Positions 8,701-18,332 of a stretch of DNA of 64,000 nucleotides are shown here, in pieces; the stretch's first letter is position 1, and each line of letters begins with the position of its first letter. Below the pieces are notes generated by a model, which ran no database searches, was not told where the DNA came from, and was given only the letters and a program-made list of their open reading frames with translations. Made by a program: the position numbers and the translations under genes. The DNA comes from Glaciimonas sp. CA11.2 (GTDB taxonomy: Bacteria > Pseudomonadota > Gammaproteobacteria > Burkholderiales > Burkholderiaceae_D): positions 1,054,001 through 1,118,000 of the forward strand of contig NZ_JAVIWL010000001.1 of the NCBI RefSeq assembly GCF_034314045.1, given 5' to 3'.

Positions 8701-11700
8701 ATGAACAAGGCCAACCTTAAAGCCTATGCACCTCAAGCCCGTCGAGACTTCATCGCGGCGGTGACTGCGCGCGCCAACTTGCTGGGTGTCTCGGCCAAGG
8801 CGACTGCCACATCCGAGCTGCGCGGTGACATCGCGATTATCGAAGGCCGGGAATGGCCCGCAAAAGTGGCCGTCCAGCGGGACAAGTTGATTGCGCGCAT
8901 CAAGAAAGACGGTTTCGAACAAACCGTTGATAGCGTTGCCTATACCTGGTTTAACCGCTTTGCCGCCTTGCGCTATATGGAACTGCACGACTATCTTGGT
9001 CATGGTTGGCGGGTGTTATCCAGCCGAGATGGGGGGGCGCCTGAAATATTGAGCCACGCCTCTGACACAAACCTTTCCGGGTTAGACAACGCGAAAGCGC
9101 GTGAATTGCAGCTGGCCGGCAACCAGGACAATGAACTCTACAAGATGCTGCTGGTGGCGCAATGTAACGAACTGTCGCGGTCGATGCCTTTCTTGTTTGA
9201 ACACATCGACGACGAGACAGAGCTACTGTTGCCCGAGAACCTGCTGCGCACCGACTCCATCGTCGCCAAGCTGGTCGCGGCTGTGCCGGATGAGGACTGG
9301 GCGCAGGTTGAAGTTATCGGCTGGCTCTACCAGTTCTACATCAGTGAGAAAAAGGACGAAGTCATTGGCAAGGTGGTCAAGAGTGAGGACATCCCCGCAG
9401 CGACACAGCTTTTTACGCCGAACTGGATTGTTCAGTATTTGGTTCAAAATAGTGTCGGGCGATTATGGCTGATGGCGAATCCGGCCTCGACGCTCAAGAG
9501 CCAATGGCCTTATTACATTGAGCCGGCTGAACAAACACTTGAAGTTCAAGCTCAACTCAATGATTTGATCCAGACGCGTATGGCCGACGATGGCGGCAGC
9601 CTCAACCCCGAGACGATTACGATTCTTGATCCGGCTTGCGGATCGGGTCATATTCTGGTTGAGGCCTATGAGGTGCTCAAAGCCATATATCTCGAACGGG
9701 GTTATCGGTTGCGAGACATCCCCCGGCTGATCCTGGAAAAAAACCTGTTCGGCCTCGACATCGACGACCGCGCGGCGCAACTGGCGGGGTTCGCACTGTT
9801 GATGAAAGCGCGGGCGGATGACCGGCGCTTGTTTGAGGCGCCGGTGCGGATGAATATGATGGCGTTGCAGGAAAGTCAGGGTGTTGATGCGGCGGTGCTG
9901 GCGGAGACGGTGTTTGCTGCGGCCATAGTGATCGCGGGTGGGGATGCAATATCGAACGGGGAACTATTTGGAGGCAATCTGCAGGTTACTCAGCATGCGA
10001 GCGGTCTGAAGGTTGATGACTTGCGCGAGTTGATTCAATTTTTTGCGCAGGCTAAAACTTTCGGGTCGTTGCTCATTGTGCCGGATGCGTTGTATGTAAA
10101 GCTCGGCAAGCTCGACGAATTACTACAACAGGTAGTAGAAATGGGTAATACGCTGGCGAAGTCTTATGCAAATCAAATTCGTGAACAGTATTTGTTGCCG
10201 GCGAGGGTTTTAGCGAAACAATATGACGCGGTGATTGCCAATCCTCCGTATATGGGACGAAGTTACTTAACGTCAATCCTGAAAGATTTTTTGAAAACTA
10301 ATTACAAGGGTTTTGAAAAAGACCTGTTTTCTGCTTTCATGATCCGAAATTTGAGGTTTTCCAAGGAAGCTGGACAACTTGGGTTTATGTCACCGTTCGT
10401 TTGGATGTTCATTGCGACGTATGAAGAACTCCGTCGGAATTTTATCGAAAACTCCACCTTGAACAGCTTAGTGCAACTTGAATACTCGGGCTTTGATGGA
10501 GCAACGGTTCCGATTTGTACATTTATATTGAGTAAGTTTCATATTTCTGATTTTAATGGCTCATACATTCGACTTTCCGATTTTCGAGGCGCTGATCTCC
10601 AAGGTCCGAAAACTTTGGAAGCCATAAAAAATCCAAAATGTGGTTGGCTCTTTGAAGCAAAGCCTGACGATTTCAATAAAATTCCCGGCAGCCCCATAGC
10701 TTTTTGGGCAAACAAGAAAATAAGAGAGATATTTTGTGAATATCCAAAACTAGGCGATGTGGCGGAAACTAAGCAGGGATTGGCAACTACCAATAACGCA
10801 TTATTTTTACGACTATGGTTTGAAGTCGATTTATCAAAAATTGGTTTCGGAATTTTAAGTTGCAGCGAAGCGTTAGAATCAAATAGAAAATGGTTTCCTG
10901 TAAACAAAGGCGGAGGTTATAAAAAATGGTACGGGAATAATCACTACATAATTAATTTTGAAAACGACGGAAAAACTATATGCGACTACATTGACAATAC
11001 GCCTGGCGTCAACGTGAAATCAAATGGCCGAGTAATAAACAGAGCTTCTTACTTCAAGTCAGGGCTAACGTGGGGGAATTTGTCTTCAGGCGGATTTAGT
11101 ATGCGATACAGTCCCCCGGGCTTCATTTTCGAAACGAAAGGTGCGATGTGTTTCCCGAAGAATGGACATAACACTTTCGGCTTACTCGCCTTGTTGAACT
11201 CAAAATTAATTGACAAGTTTTTAACATACATTTGCCCAACGCTGGATTATCATGAAGGCCCACTTAAACTAATCCCGGTAGCTCCAATGGTTTGTGACTT
11301 AGTTGCTGAAAGCGCAAAGCGGGCTGTAGATCTTACGCTGCAGGATTGCTCATTTGATGAGTCAAGTTATGATTTTCTTAAAATTCCATTAGTCGAAAAG
11401 TTAGCTGAAGAAAAATCTTTGGGCTTCGCCTGGGAAAATTGGTTTCAGAAATCAACAAATTTCAGATGTGAGTTACGTACAATTGAAGAGAGGAATAATA
11501 CGATTTTCGTCGAAGCCTACGGCCTTGAAACGGAGGTTTCTGCACATGTTCCCGAAACCCAAATCACCCTAACACGTGCCGACCGTGAAAAAGACTCCCA
11601 ACGCCTGATCTCCTATGCCATCGGCTGCATGATGGGCCGCTACAGCCTCGATGCCCCTGGACTGATCTACGCGCACGCCGGCAATATCGGCTTCGTCCCC

Positions 11701-12339
11701 ACCCGCTACCCCAGCTTTCCGGCTGACGTCGACGGCATCCTGCCGCTAACCGACGAGCTCTGGTTCGACGACGATGCTGCCAACCGTGTTCGCGAGTTTC
11801 TTCTCGCTGTCTGGGGTACTGAAACGCTGGACGAGAACATGGGCTGGCTTGCAGAAAGCCTGGGATCAAAGGTAAATGAAACACCCGCAGAAACCATACG
11901 CCGCTATGTCTCTGCAAATTTCTACAAAGGCCATCTTCAAACTTACAAGAAACGCCCGATCTACTGGTTGTTTTCCAGCGGGAAGCAAGGGGCCTTCCAA
12001 GCCCTGGTCTATCTTCATCGCTACAACGAAGGCACTCTCTCACGCATGCGTGCTGAATATGTAGTACCACTGACCGCCAAAATCGCAGCACGGATCGAAT
12101 TGCTCACCAAAGACGCAGAACGATCCAGTTCAGCGGCCGCTCGCTCCAAGCTTCAAAAGTTAATCGAAGTCCTGCGCAAGAAGCAGGCCGAGCTACTGTC
12201 CTACGATGAGAAGCTGCGCCACTTCGCCGACATGCGAATCAAACTTGATCTGGATGATGGAGTGAAAGTGAATTACGGTAAATTTGGCGATTTGCTGGCC
12301 GAGGTAAAGGCCGTGACAGGGGGCGCTGGAGATGACTAA
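8701..12339 (+). CDS. pglX: PglX, BREX adenine-specific DNA methyltransferase
   Basis: 1212 residues, with AGGAA upstream of the ATG. The SAM-binding motif DPACGSGHILVEAYE is at ~309 and the catalytic NPPY (VIANPPYMGRSY) at ~513, so this is a gamma-type N6-adenine methyltransferase. The family marks host DNA at the BREX site and is needed for both methylation and defence. The part after NPPY (about bases 10,230-11,560) is clearly AT-rich with many AAA/TTT codons, while both flanks are GC-richer; this is the target-recognition half and looks swapped in. The last 8 bases overlap the next gene. No disruption was seen. Confidence 0.94.
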   Translation: MNKANLKAYAPQARRDFIAAVTARANLLGVSAKATATSELRGDIAIIEGREWPAKVAVQRDKLIARIKKDGFEQTVDSVAYTWFNRFAALRYMELHDYLGHGWRVLSSRDGGAPEILSHASDTNLSGLDNAKARELQLAGNQDNELYKMLLVAQCNELSRSMPFLFEHIDDETELLLPENLLRTDSIVAKLVAAVPDEDWAQVEVIGWLYQFYISEKKDEVIGKVVKSEDIPAATQLFTPNWIVQYLVQNSVGRLWLMANPASTLKSQWPYYIEPAEQTLEVQAQLNDLIQTRMADDGGSLNPETITILDPACGSGHILVEAYEVLKAIYLERGYRLRDIPRLILEKNLFGLDIDDRAAQLAGFALLMKARADDRRLFEAPVRMNMMALQESQGVDAAVLAETVFAAAIVIAGGDAISNGELFGGNLQVTQHASGLKVDDLRELIQFFAQAKTFGSLLIVPDALYVKLGKLDELLQQVVEMGNTLAKSYANQIREQYLLPARVLAKQYDAVIANPPYMGRSYLTSILKDFLKTNYKGFEKDLFSAFMIRNLRFSKEAGQLGFMSPFVWMFIATYEELRRNFIENSTLNSLVQLEYSGFDGATVPICTFILSKFHISDFNGSYIRLSDFRGADLQGPKTLEAIKNPKCGWLFEAKPDDFNKIPGSPIAFWANKKIREIFCEYPKLGDVAETKQGLATTNNALFLRLWFEVDLSKIGFGILSCSEALESNRKWFPVNKGGGYKKWYGNNHYIINFENDGKTICDYIDNTPGVNVKSNGRVINRASYFKSGLTWGNLSSGGFSMRYSPPGFIFETKGAMCFPKNGHNTFGLLALLNSKLIDKFLTYICPTLDYHEGPLKLIPVAPMVCDLVAESAKRAVDLTLQDCSFDESSYDFLKIPLVEKLAEEKSLGFAWENWFQKSTNFRCELRTIEERNNTIFVEAYGLETEVSAHVPETQITLTRADREKDSQRLISYAIGCMMGRYSLDAPGLIYAHAGNIGFVPTRYPSFPADVDGILPLTDELWFDDDAANRVREFLLAVWGTETLDENMGWLAESLGSKVNETPAETIRRYVSANFYKGHLQTYKKRPIYWLFSSGKQGAFQALVYLHRYNEGTLSRMRAEYVVPLTAKIAARIELLTKDAERSSSAAARSKLQKLIEVLRKKQAELLSYDEKLRHFADMRIKLDLDDGVKVNYGKFGDLLAEVKAVTGGAGDD

Positions 12340-13447
12340 GCTGCTTGCCGAGGCTGATTTACCTGCTGATTACGCTCATTGGCTCTCCAGTCTCAAGCAG
12401 CGCATCCAGTCCGCGCAACAGCGCGCGGTGCTGGCGGTCAACCACGAACTGGTGCTGCTTTATTGGCAGATTGGTCGGGACATTTTAGAGCGGCAGCAGG
12501 CACAGGGCTGGGGCGCAAAGGTCATTGATCGACTGGCGAAAGACCTCAGTGCGGCGTTTCCTGAAATGAAAGGTTTTGCTCCCCGCAGCCTCAAATACAT
12601 GCGGGCGTTTGCTCAAGCTTGGCCTGAGCCTGAATTTGTGCAAGAGGTGCTTGCACAATTGCCGTGGTATCACCAACTCACCTTGCTTGATAAGCTTAAG
12701 AGCCGTAAGGAACGAGAGTGGTATGTGGTTCGGGCCATTGAACACGGCTGGTCCCGCAATATATTGGTGATGCAGATCGAAACCAAGCTGCACCAACGCC
12801 AAGGTGCTGCACAAACCAATTTTGCCAACCGGCTACCTGCTGTGCAATCCGACTTGGCACGTAACACGCTCAAAGATCCCTATATTTTTGATTTTCTCGG
12901 TTTAGGCGAAGAGGCACAAGAGCGCGACATCGAATTGGCCTTAGTCCAGCATGTGACCAAGTTTTTGCTGGAACTGGGTGCGGGCTTTGCTTTTGTCGGC
13001 AGGCAGTATCGCTTAACTGTGGGCGATGAAGAGTTTTACATTGATCTGCTGTTTTATCACCTCAAGCTGCGTTGTTATGTGGTGGTGGAGCTCAAGGCCA
13101 CACCCTTTAAGCCAGAATATGCAGGACAACTCAATTTTTATCTATCTGCCATTGATGCCGATGTGAAAGCCAAGGATGACAACCCAACGATAGGCTTGCT
13201 GCTATGCAAGGACCATAACCGCACCGTGGCGGAATACGCTCTGCGTGGCATGGATAAACCGATGGGTATTGCTAATTATCAGCTGGTGCGCGCAATCCCT
13301 GAGAATTTGGCAACCAACTTGCCAACCATCGAACAAATTGAAATGGAATTACAGTGGTCTGGCGATGATGATAATTCTGTGCCGCAAGATGCTGACGGTG
13401 CTTCTGATGATGTGGACAAAACAGACCATCCAGGAGATGCCACATGA
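12332..13447 (+). CDS. DUF1016 (YhcG-type) PD-(D/E)XK nuclease embedded in BREX
   Basis: 371 residues. The N-terminal half (LLYWQIGRDILERQ, LSAAFPEMKGFAPRSLKYMR) is the DUF1016 N-domain. The C-terminal half carries a PD-(D/E)XK-like core: YIDLLFYH (Asp ~236) and then VVVELK (Glu ~252, Lys ~254), followed by YAGQLNFYLSA. DUF1016/YhcG proteins are predicted nucleases, often found beside type I restriction systems. Here the gene overlaps pglX by 8 bases and pglZ by 4 (ATGA), so it is fully part of the BREX message. The C-terminal tail is acidic and disordered. Its role in BREX defence is unknown; a nuclease arm or an anti-restriction countermeasure are possibilities. Confidence 0.85.
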   Translation: MTKLLAEADLPADYAHWLSSLKQRIQSAQQRAVLAVNHELVLLYWQIGRDILERQQAQGWGAKVIDRLAKDLSAAFPEMKGFAPRSLKYMRAFAQAWPEPEFVQEVLAQLPWYHQLTLLDKLKSRKEREWYVVRAIEHGWSRNILVMQIETKLHQRQGAAQTNFANRLPAVQSDLARNTLKDPYIFDFLGLGEEAQERDIELALVQHVTKFLLELGAGFAFVGRQYRLTVGDEEFYIDLLFYHLKLRCYVVVELKATPFKPEYAGQLNFYLSAIDADVKAKDDNPTIGLLLCKDHNRTVAEYALRGMDKPMGIANYQLVRAIPENLATNLPTIEQIEMELQWSGDDDNSVPQDADGASDDVDKTDHPGDAT

Positions 13448-16053
13448 GCACTAGCCGTATCGCCGAGTCGCTGAATACGCTATTTACCCAACAACCGATC
13501 GTATTTTGGAACGACGCGGACGCAGAATTCGCGTCCCAAGTGGATCAGCTGGATCTGCCAGATGTCCAACTGATCCGTCTCGACCAAACACCGGCTCTTC
13601 AAGCCAAGCTGATGATTGAGCGGGAAACGGGCGATAAACGATGGCTGATCTATGCGCCCAATGAAGAGCCGGAAGCTGCCCAAGATTGGCTGCTCGACGT
13701 GCGTCTGCGTGGCAAGCCTTTCCGGGCCGACTCAACCTCGATTCTGCTCGAAGAGCTAGGGCTGGCCAGCCACGCGCTGCGAGATCATTTGAAGCTGCGC
13801 GGCAAGTTCCTGCGCGCGAAGGACCGCATCGAGCGGCTCAAGCGTTGGGTTGAGCCGCATGACAGCGCCGATGATATCGACCGCAAGATGATGGCCGTGG
13901 TGACGCGGGCAGAGAATGCCGAAGCGGCTTCCATTTTCTTGAAAGTATTCTCCGCTTTGGTGTCTGAAGGGTCTGGGGACTTGGGTGCGTTACCCAAGCC
14001 GCTCGCAGAGATCGGCATCAACGAGCTTGAGGAAGCGTTTTGGATCTTGGCAGAACGCAAGTTTGGCTATTGCGACGCGACGCCTTCGTTGCGCGGGCTC
14101 TTGTTTGCCATCTTCGCGAGCGATTTCTCCCAAGGTATCGGTGTCGTACCCGCTCAATTGAGCCATTTCCTGATTTCGAATCGAGCCAAGGCTGCGAGTG
14201 CCTCCGTCTTCGTCAGCCGCTGGCGTTCCGACATGGCCAATTACGGCAGCTACGACGCGCTGTCGAACCAAGTCTCGGACGAGTTGCGCATCATGGACAT
14301 CCTCGGACCGATGAATGCGGATCGTTTGGCCGACGCGATGACCTTCGAGGCCATCGAAAAGCGGATTATTGCCGACTTGAAAGGGCGAATCATCGTCGGA
14401 CATGGTGCGAACATGGATTCGGTTCGGACGCTGATCGCGCGCCGGCGCGATGGACATTGGGCCAACATGCTGCTGGCAGGGGCTAACGATTCCACCCGTG
14501 CATTATCGGCCAGCTACGACGCTTTGGAAGCGGCCGCCGGATTTTTCGAATTGCAGGCCAAGTACGCTAAAGGATTTAGTTTCGCCAACGCCAAGGAGGC
14601 CTTTACAGCTTACGCGTCTGAGATTCATCGCTTCGATCAGCTTTACCGCTGGTTCATGAAAGCGGCCGAGTCAGTGGAGCCGATGGGCTGGTCGCTGCTG
14701 CATGAGCTACGCGACCGGATGGAGGATGCTTATTCGGGCTGGTTCTTGAGTCAGCTCACTTCGGCCTGGGGTTCTGTCATCGAGGGCACATTCGGCTTGC
14801 TCGCCAAGTGGCGACTGGACGGCGTGGTGAACCAGCAAGACTTTTATACCCGCTATGTCGCTCCAGCCTTCAACGGAGGCGCCAAGCGTGTTTTCGTGGT
14901 GATTTCGGACGCCTTCCGTTATGAGGCCGCAGCGGAATTGGTTGGCGAACTCAATACGCGCAGCCGGATGAAAGCCAGCGTCGAGACCATGTTGGGCGTA
15001 CTGCCAAGCTACACCTCCTTAGGCATGGCTAGCCTTCTTCCTCACGAACGACTTGCCTACAAAACTAATACGAACCTGGATGTTTTGGTGGATGGCCAGT
15101 CATCATCGACTGTGGAGCAAAGATCGTCGATCCTGGCTGCGCATGGCGGCGTGGCCATCAAGCGAGAGGAGCTGATGGAGAAAGGCCGGGAAAACGGTCG
15201 CGAGTTCGTGAAGCCCCACAAGCTCGTCTACGTCTACCACGATCTGATTGACATGATCGGCGACAAGCAAGGATCGGAAACCCAAACTTTCGACGCGACA
15301 GCGAGAGCGATCAAGGAGTTGTCCGACCTGGTCGGATTTATCGTCAACAACCTGAATGGCTCGACGGTGTTCATCACCGCAGATCATGGCTTCCTCTATC
15401 AGGAATCGGCGATGGATGAATCGAACCGGTCGGCGCTCGATGAAAAACCGGATGGTGCCATCAAGTCGAAAAAGCGTTACATCATTGGACGGAATCTGGG
15501 TAGTTCCTCCAAGGCGTGGTCGGGCAACACCGCTGACACTGCCGGAACCGATGTAGGCGAAGGCAGCATGGATTTTTTGGTGCCGAAAGGCACAGGCCGA
15601 TTCCATTTTGCAGGGGGTGCGCGCTTCGTGCATGGCAGTGCGATGCCGCAAGAGATAGTCATCCCGGTCATCGCAGTGAAGGAAAGCGAGTCAGAGATGG
15701 CCAAGACGAAGACGGTAGAAGTGAGTCTGCTTGGATCTAGCAATAAAGTGGTCACAAACAAACAGCGTTTTGAGTTCATCCAAACCGAGGCAGTATCTGA
15801 ACGGGTTCTGCCGGTTACGCTGTTGGTTTCGATTAGAGATGGAGAGAAGCTGGTAAGTGACGAGCAAGCCGTGACTTTCGACAGCACCTCGCAAATGCTT
15901 GATGACCGTAAGCGTTCAGTCATGCTGACTATCGGCGCGGGTAGTTACGACCGAGCTCAAGATTATTTTTTGGTGGCGCGCGATGCCAAAACCAAGGCGG
16001 AAGCCTGGCGTGCGGCGCTTAAGATCGATTTAGCATTCAGTAATGATTTTTAA
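13444..16053 (+). CDS. pglZ: PglZ, BREX alkaline-phosphatase-fold protein
   Basis: 869 residues, starting in the ATGA overlap with the DUF1016 gene. The C-terminal half has the alkaline phosphatase superfamily metal-binding features: VVISDAFRYEAAAEL (Asp ~487) and VFITADHGFLYQ (Asp-His ~647). Between them lies LGVLPSYTSLGMASLLP, the expected nucleophile region. PglZ is the signature gene of all BREX and Pgl systems and has nuclease or phosphodiesterase activity in some homologues. The N-terminal half is the PglZ-specific helical region. It looks intact and is followed after 8 bases by brxL. Confidence 0.94.
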   Translation: MSTSRIAESLNTLFTQQPIVFWNDADAEFASQVDQLDLPDVQLIRLDQTPALQAKLMIERETGDKRWLIYAPNEEPEAAQDWLLDVRLRGKPFRADSTSILLEELGLASHALRDHLKLRGKFLRAKDRIERLKRWVEPHDSADDIDRKMMAVVTRAENAEAASIFLKVFSALVSEGSGDLGALPKPLAEIGINELEEAFWILAERKFGYCDATPSLRGLLFAIFASDFSQGIGVVPAQLSHFLISNRAKAASASVFVSRWRSDMANYGSYDALSNQVSDELRIMDILGPMNADRLADAMTFEAIEKRIIADLKGRIIVGHGANMDSVRTLIARRRDGHWANMLLAGANDSTRALSASYDALEAAAGFFELQAKYAKGFSFANAKEAFTAYASEIHRFDQLYRWFMKAAESVEPMGWSLLHELRDRMEDAYSGWFLSQLTSAWGSVIEGTFGLLAKWRLDGVVNQQDFYTRYVAPAFNGGAKRVFVVISDAFRYEAAAELVGELNTRSRMKASVETMLGVLPSYTSLGMASLLPHERLAYKTNTNLDVLVDGQSSSTVEQRSSILAAHGGVAIKREELMEKGRENGREFVKPHKLVYVYHDLIDMIGDKQGSETQTFDATARAIKELSDLVGFIVNNLNGSTVFITADHGFLYQESAMDESNRSALDEKPDGAIKSKKRYIIGRNLGSSSKAWSGNTADTAGTDVGEGSMDFLVPKGTGRFHFAGGARFVHGSAMPQEIVIPVIAVKESESEMAKTKTVEVSLLGSSNKVVTNKQRFEFIQTEAVSERVLPVTLLVSIRDGEKLVSDEQAVTFDSTSQMLDDRKRSVMLTIGAGSYDRAQDYFLVARDAKTKAEAWRAALKIDLAFSNDF

Positions 16054-16061
16054 GGGCCGCT

Positions 16062-18116
16062 ATGGTTGATATAGAAAATATCCCGGAAGGTGCTCTCGAC
16101 TCAGGACTTGATAAACTGCTGAACGAGCGGTTTGCGGGTCGAGTTGTTCGCAAGGACTTGACCAAACTCATCAAAGAAGGCGCCAATGTTCCGGTCTATG
16201 TGCTTGAATACTTGCTTGGCATGTATTGCGCATCCGATGATGACGAGACAATTAAGGCTGGGCTTGAAACAGTCAAGAATATTCTAGCTGAGAATTATGT
16301 ACGACCCGACGAAGCGGAGAAGGTCAAGAGCAAGATACGAGAGCGCGGATCCTTTAAGGTGATCGATAAAGTTACTGTCAAACTCAATGAAAATCGTGAT
16401 GCATATGAAGCTTTGCTGTCCAACCTTGGGATCAAGAACGCCGAGGTGCCTGACTCCTACGTAAAACAGTTTGAAAAGCTGTTGGTGGGTGGTATTTGGT
16501 GCATCGTAACTATCCAATACCGTTTCGAAGAGAACCAGAGGACATCGCCGTTCATGGTCTCAGACCTGAAGCCGATTCAGATGCCTAACATGGATATGGA
16601 GGAACTTTTCTCGGCCCGGAAAGGGTTTTCCGACGAGCAATGGATCGACGCGCTGCTGAGATCGACCGGCATGGAGCCGACTTGCTTCAAAGAACGGGTT
16701 AAATGGCATCTTCTGGCCCGCATGATTCCCTTGGTTGAAAACAATTACAATCTGTGCGAACTTGGCCCCCGTGGTACAGGGAAGAGCCACATTTACAAAG
16801 AAATCAGTCCCAACTCGATTTTGGTCTCTGGTGGGCAGACAACCGTCGCCAACCTGTTCTATAACATGGCCGCTCGTAAGGTCGGACTGGTAGGTGTGTG
16901 GGATGTGGTAGCGTTCGATGAGGTCGCTGGGATAAATTTTAAAGACCACGACGGCGTCCAGATTATGAAGGATTACATGGCTTCTGGTTCGTTCAGCCGT
17001 GGTCGAGAATCCATCAGTGCCAGCGCTGCTATGGTCTTCGTTGGGAACTTACCGCAGGGCCAAACTGTAGAAGCGCTTGTGAAGACCAGCCATCTGTTCA
17101 GTCCGTTTCCGGAGGTTATGATCGATTCGGCGTTCTTCGATCGCTTTCATGCCTACGTGCCTGGGTGGGAAATTCCGAAGATGCGTCCGGAGTTCTTTAC
17201 CAATCAATATGGTCTTATCGTGGACTATCTTGCCGAGTGGGTTCGCGAAATGCGTAAACGTAGCTTCGCCGACGCGATCGATAAATGGTTTAAGCTCGGC
17301 AACAACCTCAATCAACGCGATACCATTGCCGTGCGCAAAACGGTATCGGGCCTATTGAAGTTGATCAGTCCGGATGGCAGCTATACCAAAGATACCGTTC
17401 GCAAGTGCCTCGAATATGCGCTAGAGACAAGGCGCCGGGTAAAGGAGCAGCTGAAGAAAATCGGCGGCATGGAATTCTATGACGTTCATTTTTCATACAT
17501 CGACCTTGATGACCAACAGGAAAGATTCATTAGTGTGCCAGAACAGGGCGGGGGCGGACTCATTCCAGATGGGCGTCTTAATCCAGGTGTCCTTCACACG
17601 GTAGCCATGGGAACCAATGGCATGCCAGGTATTTATCGCATGGAGATCCAAGCGATTGCCGGTGGAGGCAAACTGTCCGTATCTGGATCATTGGCGCGCG
17701 AACCGGTGCGTGTCGCATTCGATTATTTCAAAGCCAACGCCTCCCGAGTTAGTGCATCGATTCACCCTACGGAGAAGGACTTTCATCTTCATCTCGTTGA
17801 GCTCCAAAATTCTGGAATACCAGAGTACATCACCCTGGCCAGCTTGATCGCATTGTGCTCGTCAGCTCTTGGTAAACCCATTCAAAGTCAGATGGTCATC
17901 ATGGGCGATATGTCACTCGGTGGGACGATCACGCAGACCCGTAATTTAGCCGACAGCCTTCAAGTGGCGTTTGACGCCGGCGCAAAGCGGATCCTTTTAC
18001 CGATGTCGAGCGTAACGGACATTCCATCTGTTCCTGGTGAACTTTTCGCAAAATTCCAAACCAGCTTTTACTCTGATCCGGTCGATGCAGTATTCAAGGC
18101 ATTGGGGGTCGAGTGA
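16062..18116 (+). CDS. brxL: BrxL, Lon-like protease/AAA+ ATPase of BREX
   Basis: 684 residues. An AAA+ module has a Walker A motif LGPRGTGKSHIYKE (~234-242) and a Walker B VAFDEVAGINF. The C-terminal S16 Lon-type domain has the Ser in IMGDMSLGGTI (~616) and the Lys in AGAKRILLP (~640), matching the Lon Ser-Lys dyad. BrxL defines type 1 BREX together with BrxA. Homologues form DNA-binding barrel-shaped assemblies resembling MCM helicases. It is the last recognisable operon gene; no clear terminator follows, so transcription may run on into the next gene. Confidence 0.94.
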   Translation: MVDIENIPEGALDSGLDKLLNERFAGRVVRKDLTKLIKEGANVPVYVLEYLLGMYCASDDDETIKAGLETVKNILAENYVRPDEAEKVKSKIRERGSFKVIDKVTVKLNENRDAYEALLSNLGIKNAEVPDSYVKQFEKLLVGGIWCIVTIQYRFEENQRTSPFMVSDLKPIQMPNMDMEELFSARKGFSDEQWIDALLRSTGMEPTCFKERVKWHLLARMIPLVENNYNLCELGPRGTGKSHIYKEISPNSILVSGGQTTVANLFYNMAARKVGLVGVWDVVAFDEVAGINFKDHDGVQIMKDYMASGSFSRGRESISASAAMVFVGNLPQGQTVEALVKTSHLFSPFPEVMIDSAFFDRFHAYVPGWEIPKMRPEFFTNQYGLIVDYLAEWVREMRKRSFADAIDKWFKLGNNLNQRDTIAVRKTVSGLLKLISPDGSYTKDTVRKCLEYALETRRRVKEQLKKIGGMEFYDVHFSYIDLDDQQERFISVPEQGGGGLIPDGRLNPGVLHTVAMGTNGMPGIYRMEIQAIAGGGKLSVSGSLAREPVRVAFDYFKANASRVSASIHPTEKDFHLHLVELQNSGIPEYITLASLIALCSSALGKPIQSQMVIMGDMSLGGTITQTRNLADSLQVAFDAGAKRILLPMSSVTDIPSVPGELFAKFQTSFYSDPVDAVFKALGVE

Positions 18117-18332
18117 GCGTGAAAAAATCTGGGGAGACTTTCTCCGTCGACAATACTATTCTGCACGTGCGGGTAAGCATCCGGCAAAAGCAGGCTTTGA
18201 TCTCAATGATTTCAAACGTTTTTTTCTGCACACGTTCAAAAGCTTGGACGGAAATCTACATTGTCGGCGATTACATCGCGACCTGACGCCATCGACTGTT
18301 GGCGTCACTCTTCAATAGAACGGAAAATCACA

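Noticed and set aside
11564..12091. Long minus-strand frame (175 codons) inside pglX
   Set aside because: Lies antisense to a gene with clear domains; Arg/Ser-rich composition typical of a shadow frame.
15103..15651. Long minus-strand frame (182 codons) inside pglZ
   Set aside because: Antisense shadow of the PglZ catalytic domain; no ribosome binding site or recognisable motif.
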